A stretch of 64,000 nt of DNA from Hofstenia miamia (taxonomy: Eukaryota > Xenacoelomorpha > Acoela): contig SCFE01000034.1 of NCBI GenBank assembly GCA_004352715.1, positions 1,316,206 to 1,380,205 of the forward strand, written 5' to 3'. The translations under genes were made by a program, and so were the position numbers. Below, piece after piece: positions 55,342-64,000 of the stretch (position 1 is the first letter of the stretch; each line of letters opens with the position of its first letter). A model generated the notes under the pieces. That model ran no database searches, was not told the origin of the DNA, and was given only the letters and a program-made list of their open reading frames with translations.

Positions 55342-56573
55342 TGTGGTACCCATAAAGTTTTACACACCTCTAAAAATTGTTCTTCCATTAATATTCATAT
55401 GATACAACTCTTTTTTCTGAGATAATTCTAACTATTATGTATTGTTTACCAATAATGCAGATCCTTAAAGTGATAATCAGGTTTTTCTTATAACAGTTGG
55501 CGGATTAGTTAGGATTTTAAAATATTCAGGCTGGTAAAAATGCTTACACATCTGCACATATCGCACAATCAACGAGTTACAAACAAATATTTAGTTTCAA
55601 GAATAAATTAATAGGCTTAAAAATGTAGCAAATGTAAGATTTATCTAGAAAATTAGCAATCAGTATTTTGTAGGCTGTACATGAGCGGCCATAACGAACT
55701 CAATGCGACGTGAAAGAGAATCGAAAATAGTCTCAATTTGAATATCGTAATAAATGAGTCTGGGATGTTATAAATTTTCATAATACCAAATAATTTAAAA
55801 TGTCAGTTGGATCCTTTTTTGAAACATTTTCTTTTGCTTAGGCCAAAAATTTAAACATATATTTGAATCAGGTGACTAAGAGGGCCAATTATACAAGTTT
55901 GGGACTCCATTCTCGTCTAGAAATTGCCGGGCCTGTCGGAATTTGTGAGATGAGCCCATCTTGTTGCATAATGTCTGTGTCTTAAAAGCATGGCAGTATA
56001 TTCTCCCTCAATAGTTTGATGTATGTGCGACTATTCATGTTGCCAACAACTTGGACATGACACTGCCACCAATAAACGTCACTGTCTTCAGAGTATACTT
56101 GGGGTCTTCTTTTGGAGCATTAAGTGTTCGTCATACATGAGTTCTTCTAAGCCTGTATGACACAATTTTCTACTCGTCTATATAAACGATTTTATTCACT
56201 GCTTTCCACAGTAAGAAAATGATTGACAATGTCGTGAACAGTTGACTGGTATCTCCACTTCTTTCGAAAACTGTCCACATATGACGTACCAGCAACATGC
56301 TTTGAAATAACTAGCTTGCGTATGCCTGAGGTAAATGATTCAGGCATGACAATTGAATGAATTATCAAAGACAATTGTGATTTTGTCCAGGAATGTACAC
56401 CTCTTGAAAACAAAAACATATGTTACTACTATTTTTAACATTTCATTGTTCATTTGAAAAACAATTAGGTTTATGATTTATGTAATGTAGCAAACATATT
56501 GTGATATTTTGAAATATCTGTTTTTAGAAGTAATGTGACATTAATTGCATTCAATTGTGCCAACCTTTAGAGC
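55342..56573 (-). mobile_element. Tc1-family element, decayed
   Basis: Minus-strand fragments in order: FRKKWRYQSTVHDIVN and neighbours (56419-56192), MNSRTYIKLLREY (about 56040-56000), RHRHYATRW/QQDGLIS in neighbouring frames (55980-55950) and ARQFLDENGVPN-like sequence (55930-55890). These match the order of a Tc1-type transposase around its second aspartate. The outer ends TGTGGTACCCATAAAGTTTT (55344) and CAGTGGCAGCTCTAAAGG (56580 inward) form a weak inverted repeat. Several stops; inactive. Confidence 0.55.
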
Positions 56574-56579
56574 TGCCAC

Positions 56580-56588
56580 TGGTATATG

Positions 56589-56627
<39 letters not shown>

Positions 56628-56640
56628 CCATATATCGAAA
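56580..56640. repeat. Palindromic (TA)n tract
   Basis: ATGGTATATATA... to its mirror ...TATATATACCAT around a central ATACATAT, so the tract can fold on itself. It lies at the end of the Tc1-like remnant. Confidence 0.8.
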
Positions 56641-56649
56641 TTCATATTT

Positions 56650-57115
56650 TGTGCCAAAATTTTATACTTATTTTTGTTATTTAAAATAGATTATCAGCGC
56701 CAACATGTTTTGATAAAGAAAACTATTAATTTGTGGGTTTTAGTATATATAATTGAAAGGAATTTTCAGGGCCACAGGGATTAGCTCTTTAGTACATATT
56801 ATTTTTTCTAGTACAGGAAAATATCAAAGTTTAATTTTTATATTAATAAATATCAATATTTTTTCTGCTAATTTAGATAATTTGATGCTGAAGCTTACAA
56901 TTACACTTCTCTCAAACTTATTAACTTGTACTACATACTAGTAGGATTATGAAGCTTTTGATCGTCTATAGAATATTCATTAACATCAGTAAATGTTGGT
57001 ATAGGTATTCATTCAAAATTGATCACGAGTTTAAAATCGTATTAAATATAGTGATATTTCCAAGTGCATTTTTCAAAACATTTGAATTTTCTGACTAATC
57101 CACTGATTAAAAGTC
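56650..57115. other. Intergenic DNA, nothing recognised
   Basis: Short AT-rich spacer without a supported gene. Confidence 0.5.
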
Positions 57116-57120
57116 CAACA

Positions 57121-58395
57121 ATTATTATTATTTCATTTCTTCTCACAGCTTCATGCTGGTATCCCTCTCATCTCGGGGAAGGCACCAGTTCCCAGGGAGT
57201 CTGAAAGCTTTCCATTTGTCCCAACTTGTCAGTCATGCCTGAACTTATACTCATTCTGCGCCAACTTCTCACACCCTGCTATCAAATGATCTACTGTCTC
57301 CGCCTCTTTCTTACATAGCGTACACTTATCACTTACTTCTACTCTTCTGTCTATATGCTTGTTGTTCTCTTCTCTGTCACAGTTTTCTGTGCTCATTCAG
57401 TATTCTCCATGCATCTCTTTCTGCCTATAACTTGTTTGTCTCTCTGTATCCATTCTCTCTGACATGCTTTCTTTCCCTCAGCCTCTGTTTCTATCTTCCT
57501 TAACTCCTTAGTGACCTCTAGTAGGGATCCTCTATGCTGCTCTTCTACATATTCTTTTAGCCCTAGTGCTTCTGCTTCTACAGTTTCCTCAATACTTAGC
57601 AGCCCTTTGCCTCCCTTATGCCTTGCCATGTACAGCCTATCTACATCTCCATTTAGGTTGAATGCTCTCTCTGCTGCTAGTATCTTCCTTGTCTCCCTGT
57701 CTAATTCCCTCAGTTCATTCTTGTTCCACCTAACTATTCCTGCTGAATATCTTAACACTGGTATCGCCCACGTATTAAATGCCTTTATGCTGTTCTGCCC
57801 ATTCAATGCTGACTTCTGTAGTACATTCCTTATTCTCCTCTTGTATTCTTTCCTTAGCCTCATCTTCATTTCCTCGTGATCTGTTCTATTTTTCTCTATC
57901 ACACCTAAGTACTTGTACCCCTCTTTGACTTCTTCAATATTATCCCCACTGGTTGTCCTCAAACCCTCCCCATCCACACACTTACCTCTAGTCATTGTCA
58001 CTGCTGCACACTTTCCTATTCCATACTCCAACCCTGAATCTCTGGTTGCCTTCTCCAATTTCTCCACTTGCTTCTGCAACATCTTCCTTGAACTAGCATA
58101 CATCTTCAGGTCGTCCATATACCACAGGTGACTCATTGCTCTACCATTCTTCTCCAACTTATACCCTATGCCTGTCTCCTTTAACTTTTTTTGTGATAGG
58201 GATTAAGGTAACTACAAATAGGAGTGGTACTAAGCTGTCTCCCTGGAATATGCCTCGCCTAAACCTCAACCTGTGTCCGTCTATCTCAGTCTGCCACTTT
58301 CCCATCTCCCTCTCTAGAAACTCAACCCATTTCTGTGAAACTCCATTAGCCTTTAATGTCTTCAATACCCACTTATGTGATATGCAATTAACTAG
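57121..58395 (-). mobile_element. R4/Dong-like non-LTR retrotransposon, copy 1 (5' truncated)
   Basis: Minus strand: CISHKWVLKTLKANGVSQKW, FRRGIFQGDSLVPLLFVVTL (motif B with QGDSL), SHLWYMDDLKMYASS (catalytic YMDD), a long thumb/connection region at 57990-57393, and a C-terminal zinc motif CTLCKKEAETVDHLIAGCEK (C-x2-C-x8-H-x4-C) near 57310. The end has a short (ATT)n tail at 57121-57133. The restriction-like endonuclease after the zinc motif is missing here. One extra T in a run near 58187 (seven, against six in copy 2) splits the frame between ITKK and LKETGIGYKL. Clade assignment by motif style is fairly confident. Confidence 0.8.
57393..58157 (-). pseudogene. R4/Dong-like reverse transcriptase, C-terminal half
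   Basis: 254 codons open from the YMDD motif onward (HLWYMDDLKMYASSRKML, EEVKEGYKYLGVIEKNR, IPVLRYSAGIVRWNKNEL, MARHKGGKGLLSIEETVEAE). The GYKYLG and R...GLLSIEET blocks are typical of the R2/R4 group. The frame is cut off from motifs A and B by a one-base insertion upstream. Confidence 0.8.
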
Positions 58396-58439
58396 AAACC
58401 ATAATAAAAACTTTAGACACACATAAATCAACAGTATTC

Positions 58440-59856
58440 TATAATCTTCCAATCTTTATTATTAAACGTCATTTCATACCTTTAGAGAACATCTACTATT
58501 TGCATTTAACAAATGTATTATTTGATAATAAATTCCGGATATATTTAAGAAATCTGACATAAGCCCTATATATAAAAAAGGCGAACCTCTAAATGCACAA
58601 AATTATAGGCCTATTTGCATTGGCCATCCCTTTAGTAAACTATTTGAAAAATTATTAAATTATCACATAAATGCATATTTGATATCTGAAAATATTCTTT
58701 CAAAAAAACAATTTGGTTTTCGTAATGGTTATAGCACTCACGATGCAATTTTATCAATATCAGAACAAATAAAATCTAATTTAACCCAAAACAAATGTAG
58801 TTGTGTTGCACTACTTGATTTGAGCAAAGCATTTAACTCAATGCATTTTTACATACTAAGGGACAAATTAATATAATTTAACTTTGATAACAAATCTGGT
58901 AGTTTAATAATGACTTTCCTTAAAAATCGACAGCAAAGAGTTATACTTAATGGTAAAAAATCAAAATATATTATAACGGACCGTGGAGTTACACAGGGTG
59001 CAGTTCTCGGACTTATTCTATTTGCAATCTATGTTAATGACATAGCTCAATAGATAAAAAACAGCAAAACTTATCAATATGCAGATGATACCTGTCTTAT
59101 AAGTACTGATATAAATGCCTTTAATGCAACTAAAAATTTACAATATGACATTGAAAATTTAACAAAATATTTCTCAAATTATTAATTGAAAGCATATATT
59201 GAAAAAACACAATTTATAATATTCTCCCCTAAGACAAATAGAAATCTCACAAAAAACATAGAACTTAATTTTAACAATGTACCAATAAAGCAAACTGAAC
59301 AGATTAACTATTTAGGTGTTGAAATTGACAATGATTAATATTTTGAACATGGCTAAAATTAAGAAAATGGCTTCTGGAGTTAGGTATCTTTATCATCTCA
59401 GAAATATTTCAAATACGTACCACAAACAATTAATAAATGCACTCTGCTTTCACATTTTCAATATTGCTCATTCCTCTTTACAAATATTAATTCAAAACAT
59501 CGCATCAACCTGTCTAAAACTTGTATGCAAACATTTTTATGCTTGGATAAATATTCTAATAGTTTTTACTTCACAGCAACTAAATTATGGAATAACTTAA
59601 ATGTAGAAATTACATTTGAAAAAGTATTAAAAGAAATTCAGAAAGAAATTTCGAACATTCCTCTTTAATAGACAATGCCTACTTAGAGACAATAATACAC
59701 TACATTCATTTGAAAATTTTGTATAAAATGCAAATACACACACACATTTTATTATTATATATATTTGTTATATTTGTAAGTAGGTTTATGGAGTTTTGTA
59801 GTTTATAATTTTTTGTACTAGTTTCTTGTAGCAATAAATAAATTGTTTTTTGAATC

Positions 59857-59894
<38 letters not shown>

Positions 59895-59900
59895 GTTATT
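58440..59900 (+). mobile_element. Jockey/CR1-like non-LTR retrotransposon (degraded)
   Basis: Plus strand, in order: DISPIYKKGEPLNAQNYRPI (motif 1), LLNYHINAYLISENILSKKQ with FGFRNGYSTHDAIL (motif 2), VALLDLSKAFNSMHF (motif A, D present), RGVTQGAVLGLILFAIYVND (motif B), YQYADDTCLIS (motif C, YADD) and QINYLGVEIDND. Stops at about 58874, 59052 and 59184 break it. The end is AATAAATAAATTG followed by a long (ATT)n run at 59857-59897. It runs opposite to and beside R4 copy 1. Confidence 0.85.
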
Positions 59901-59904
59901 ATTA

Positions 59905-60338
59905 GAAGGTACATAGAAATCGTGGAAGCTTGTTTTAACGGAAGCAGTTTGAATTCAATTTGAATAAATATTGCACTATACTTTAAGTAATTTATGAATT
60001 TTTTGCATATTACGTGCCTGCATATTTATTATTTAAAGCATTTCATGAATAGTAATAATTAATAATAAAATGTTCCTATGTTTTTCATTGTTAATCGTTT
60101 ATTTCTAAGTTTCATAGGATTGGCAGCATTCCCAACAACTTTTATCTTTGCTAAAAAATTCTTATTATAGTTTCGGCTCATTCGTGCTCACTAGAAAAGC
60201 ACACATTTTAGAAATATCACAATAGATTGTATTGTAAAGAATAAATTCGCAAATTATTAACACAAACCACTGGAGGCTTTCAATTTACATTATTTCAACT
60301 TGTTTCTGATATATAACCAATTCTTAAGGAAGTAAAAC
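59905..60338. other. Spacer between retroelement and GPCR, nothing recognised
   Basis: AT-rich DNA without a supported gene. Confidence 0.5.
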
Positions 60339-60344
60339 TTTATT
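60339..60344 (-). terminator. Polyadenylation signal of the GPCR gene
   Basis: TTTATT on the plus strand, AATAAA on the minus strand, about 104 bases after the receptor stop codon. Confidence 0.4.
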
Positions 60345-60447
60345 ATATATATATGTATTCAATTTTCAAAATTTTATAAATTTGGTATATTAAAGCAACA
60401 TCAGTTTGTGAGTTTCGAATAACTCACCGACAACTGTGACTTGAGGT

Positions 60448-61654
60448 TTAGGTCCTAAATAGAAACGTGGACAATTTTTTTCTGAAATCCCTCCCTGGAA
60501 TCGCCAGTAAAATGAGAAGAAAAGAGGACATTGAAACAAGAACAATTTGATTAAAGGCTAACACGAAGTCACTTCCACACCCATTTCCTGACCAGTCTGC
60601 CATTTCCAAAAGTATATCTGGAAGCAAAAAGAAAATAACGCTCCAAGAAACAAATTTGCGTATACGTGTAATGTATGCCATCTGTTGTATTCTTAGTGAC
60701 TTCATGGACTTNNNNNNTAAATAGAAACGTGGACAATTTTTTTCTGAAATCCCTCCCTGGAATCGCCAGTAAAATGAGAAGAAAAGAGGACATTGAAACA
60801 AGAACAATTTGATTAAAGGCTAACACGAAGTCACTTCCACACCCATTTCCTGACCAGTCTGCCATTTCCAAAAGTATATCTGGAAGCAAAAAGAAAATAA
60901 CGCTCCAAGAAACAAATTTGCGTATACGTGTAATGTATGCCATCTGTTGTATTCTTAGTGACTTCATGGACTTCTCAAGTTCGGATATTCGCTTATTAAT
61001 CATAAAATTGGATGTAATAACAATAATAATACACAATATAGTGAAAATTAGCCTGACTGCCCTAGGCAATTTACTGCGAAGATTTAGAATACACCTTCCA
61101 TCTCTTATTGTATAGAAACTGAGAAAAAATGGATAGACTGCTAAAATGACAACGATCGAAAATAAAATGATTATTAACACAAGTTTTTTAGGAGTAAACC
61201 TCATATTGTAGTATGCAATTGGTTTGAATAGAGCTAATAATCTATTAGCAGATATCATGACAACAGACCACTGAACAAGTGCTTTTAGTAAGGGATCTAA
61301 ACCCAAAATTGCTCTACAAATCCATTCATTTTCATTAAAATACTTGATCGACAAAAAGTCAATTGGATTTAAAACTCCATCGAATAATAAGCTAAATATA
61401 TTACACATTCCCAGCCATTTAAATGTTATTAATGTAGACATATCGTGAACATCTTCATCAATTATATGGAGGCATAGTATATTTATGAATAATCCAATAC
61501 AGACGAAAGGAATATTTAAGTAGATAAGAGATTTATGGATAGTTCTAATAAGAGTACTCTCACAATGTTTCACGGTTGCATTCATCTGATAACTTTCATA
61601 TTGCGGCAAAGTTTTGAATTTATTAAGACTGTATCTATGCATTGATTTTACCAA
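60448..61654 (-). CDS. Seven-transmembrane G-protein-coupled receptor, divergent
   Basis: Intronless minus-strand frame. After removing a 256 bp duplicated block plus six N (60456-60717) the product is about 314 residues ending STFLFRT. Seven hydrophobic segments follow a short N-terminus with an NAT glycosylation site. A cysteine before helix 3 (WICRAILGL) and one in extracellular loop 2 (RDGRCIL) could form the usual disulfide. Helix 3 ends MISANRLLALFKPIAYYNMR, so the class A DRY motif is replaced by ANR; no NPxxY is seen, and helix 7 ends LLAIPGRDFRKKL, which suggests a short helix 8. The class is rhodopsin-like but divergent, like the expanded orphan receptors of flatworms; the ligand is unknown. 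Upstream stops support the ATG at 61654. Confidence 0.85.
60456..60711. repeat. Duplicated GPCR 3' segment next to NNNNNN (assembly artefact)
   Basis: 256 bp identical to 60718-60973, separated by six N at 60712-60717. The block begins and ends inside the receptor gene, at no biological border. Confidence 0.88.
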
Positions 61655-61659
61655 CGCAC

Positions 61660-62640
61660 AAAATTGGGGTCTTATTTAAGTCATCGAGCACTTTCTCTAT
61701 TGATCTTTCCAAGCTATGCTTCGCCAAATATGCTCGAAAGTTCACATTTCAGTAATAGCAAATTCTTTGTATGCTTGAGCAAAATATGCACACAGACTTA
61801 TAACATAAATAAATGTTTAAATGAGGAAATTTTGTTTTACGATGTTGTGTAATTAGGCATGTGACCCTTAATAATTGTAATTGTAGATGTAGTTGCAATG
61901 AATCCTTTATTTTATCCTGAAATCTCCAGTTACGTTTTTCTTTTGGGAAGTCATTATACAATTGCGGAATTTGAAGTGAAATGAAAAATTATTTTTGCAA
62001 TATTTAAACTAGGTTCAAATTTTTTGTTCCAAACTCAAATTTCTTGGAAACATTATTATCAGAAGTTTAGTTTCCATTCCATGGCCCTGCAAAATTTCCA
62101 TTACATTAATTAAGTTTATATAAAAACTAGAGATGTAAAGGGATATGTGCAGAATTAGAACGTCACTATTCCTGAAACTTCTGAGTTTGCAAAGCATTAT
62201 AGACCAATTTTTAATCTTAAAACGAAGGGCCAAAATAGTTGATTTTTGTTTTCAATTTGGACTCAAAATAACATCTAGTTAGTTCATTAGGGGTACTTTT
62301 GCCAATCACTAATTTGTTCTTATGCTGTAACCCTATCAGTGTAAAACTATTTTTTTATTAACTTTCTATAATTTTTTTTCTAAAAACTTAATCCAGATCT
62401 AAAAAGAAATTGTTATTGAAACAATGAAATATGTCCTTATATTGTATTTTAGGAAAACACTTCTTCATACCCTAATCTTAGGTCATCTAAATGATGCTAG
62501 CATATTATATACCGAAATTGACTCGCAATATCTCAGAAAATTTGAAATGCAATCAAACTGGGCAATAATGATTACAGTATACCTTTCAATTTTCACCTTG
62601 AGAATTTTTAATTTTGGTTTCAAAAATTTAAATTGTAATT
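61660..62640. other. Upstream region of the GPCR, nothing recognised
   Basis: No supported gene or repeat; should contain the receptor promoter. Confidence 0.5.
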
Positions 62641-62930
62641 TCAGAAATGGTCAATTTGTTGGTAGTTTCATCTTCAACAACGCTGTATAGCAAAACACTA
62701 CAACTTAATGATCTCATCTTTTTATACAAGCTTCTTAATCAATGCTATGATTTTGCCGTTGTTGATTATTTATCGTTGTACCTGCCGGGTAAATCTGGTC
62801 TCAGATCTAGCACTAATCTAATTTTTAGTTCTAAAATCTGAACAAACAGAAATGCAATTCATTCTATTTTAACAGAATTCCTCTTTGGCAAATTTTGTAC
62901 ATTTGAAAAGCGACATAAATTTGTTTGACA
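62640..62930 (+). pseudogene. 3' coding fragment of a CR1-like element
   Basis: The frame at 62647-62838 encodes LQLNDLIFLYKLLNQCYDFA and GKSGLRSSTNLIFSSKI, continued after a stop by TNRNAIHSILTEFLFGKF. This resembles the C-terminal tail of CR1/jockey-type polyproteins (LRSS-N-x-F-x-x...RTxR). Evidence is limited to short similarity. Confidence 0.4.
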
Positions 62931-64000
62931 AACCTAAATTAGTCTATCACTGGTTTCCGTACTTCTATTACCTTGTTTGTCTGGATGTTAAAGTCCCACA
63001 GTATCTTAACCTTATCATTCTCTATGACTCTTTGTGGCTTGTGCTCATACCACTGCTCTTAACCCATGCTGCCTGCTCAAGCTCCAATGTACCATTTGTC
63101 CCAACTTGGCATGCCTGAACTTATACTCATTCTGCGCCAACTTGTCACACCGTGCTATCAGATGACCTACTGTCTCCGCCTGTGTCTTACATAGCCTACA
63201 CTTATCACTTACTTCTACTCTTTTGTCGATATGCTTCTTCACCCAGTTTGTTTTGATTGCTTGCTCCTGTGCTGCAATTATCAGTGCTTCTGTTTCTCTT
63301 TTTAGTCCTGCCTTCTTTAACCACTTGTTGCTTTCTTCTCTGTCACATTTTTCTGTGTTCCTCCTGGAACATAAACTCATGATCTGTTTTGTCCCTCTCT
63401 ATCACTCCTAAGTACTTGTACCCCTCTTTGACTTCCTCAATCGTATCCCACTGCTCGTCCTCAAGCCATCTCCATCTATACACTTGCCTCTAGTCATTGT
63501 AACTGTCGCACATTTCCCTAATCCAAATTCCAACCCAGAATGCTTGCCTTCTCCAATGTTTCCACTTGCTTCTGCAAAATCTTCTTTGAACTGGCATGCA
63601 TCTTCAAATCGTCCATGTACCATAGGTGACTTACTGCTCTACCATTCTTCTCCAACTTATATCCTATACCTGTCTCCTTTAACTTTTTTGTGATAGGGAT
63701 TAAGGTAACTACAAACAGGAGTGGTACTAAGCTGTCTCCCTGGAATATGCCCCGTCTAAACCTCAACCTATTCCTGTCTATCTCAGTCTGTCACCTTCCC
63801 ATCTTCCTCTCTAGAAACTCAACCCATTTCCGTTAAACGTCATTGGCCTCTAGTGTCCTCAATATCCACCTATGTGATATGATGTCATATGCCTTACTGT
63901 AGTCTATCCATGCGATTGCTAAGTCGGGTATCAACCTGTTCTGTTCTAAGTAACATCCCAGCCTACTTGAAATCACAGAAGTTATTATTATTATTATTAT
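62930..64000 (-). mobile_element. R4/Dong-like non-LTR retrotransposon, copy 2 (runs off the window)
   Basis: Minus strand from the right edge: AWIDYSKAYDIISHRWILRT (motif A), FRRGIFQGDSLVPLLFVVTL, SHLWYMDDLKMHASSKK, then an internal deletion of several hundred bases between about 63405 and 63375 relative to copy 1, the zinc motif CRLCKTQAETVGHLIARC, and finally EHKPQRVIENDKVKILWDFN with QTNKVIEVRKPVI, the restriction-like endonuclease of this group (DPD variant weakened to RKPVID). Frame changes show decay. An (ATT)n run closes the window at 63978-64000. Confidence 0.8.

Noticed and set aside
57511-58426. Open frames on the plus strand rich in Ser/Leu/Pro
   Set aside because: Antisense shadows of the R4/Dong-like reverse transcriptase, which has clear motifs on the minus strand.
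1-64000. CRISPR array, operon or bacterial contamination
   Set aside because: No regular direct repeats with spacers, no ribosome-binding sites before clustered genes; spliced genes and metazoan transposons show eukaryotic DNA.

Overview
The window looks like nuclear DNA of an invertebrate, most simply a flatworm (planarian-like). It is strongly AT-rich, carries many (TA)n tracts that end in assembly gaps, has split genes with very short introns (41 and 46 bp) beside multi-kilobase ones, and is packed with metazoan transposons. The species assignment is inference; nothing in the sequence names it. There is no prokaryotic operon, CRISPR array or convincing tRNA/rRNA gene.

Three host genes are well supported. 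(1) A single-exon MPPED-family metallophosphoesterase at 19380-20153 (+). (2) A complete ERCC4/XPF structure-specific endonuclease gene at 23148-49384 (+). I reconstructed it as 11 exons whose splice phases all agree, with no internal stop, giving about 756-764 residues and ending in the ERCC4 nuclease domain (GDY...VERK motif) and a C-terminal (HhH)2 domain. (3) A divergent seven-helix GPCR at 60448-61654 (-), whose 3' end is duplicated by an assembly artefact. An 85-residue two-exon reading frame on the minus strand of an ERCC4 intron is only a candidate.

Region by region. 1-13290 is a degraded LTR-retrotransposon cluster: a broken reading frame, a polypurine tract, a TGTAGA...TCTACA LTR, and further LTR-like copies in inverted orientation around a 1.7 kb loop. 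This block has almost no CG dinucleotides, unlike everything to its right. 13344-13709 is a foldback hairpin. 14290-16850 holds a CR1-like 3' fragment and a hAT-like element. 19.4-20.2 kb is the phosphoesterase. 23.1-49.4 kb is ERCC4, whose introns have been enlarged by nested transposons: intron 2 has a DD41D mariner derivative, a tandem-repeat element and a Penelope-like element (with hammerhead-like core, hAT insertion and CR1-like insertion); intron 6 has PIF/Harbinger and piggyBac remnants; intron 7 has a hAT element carrying an apparently intact Tc3-type transposon; intron 8 has a second, decayed Tc1-family element. 51.6-52.8 kb is an inverted-repeat element mostly lost in a gap, 53.6-54.7 kb a second Penelope copy, 55.3-56.6 kb a Tc1 remnant, 57.1-59.9 kb two non-LTR elements in opposite orientation, 60.4-61.7 kb the GPCR, and 62.6-64 kb a CR1-like tail and a second R4/Dong-like element.

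The host genes do not form a pathway: ERCC4 is a DNA-repair nuclease, the others are unrelated neighbours. The dominant story is transposon nesting inside a repair gene, plus the compositionally distinct first 13 kb. Three local duplications that abut N characters (16164, 42104/42452, 60712-60717) look like assembly artefacts.
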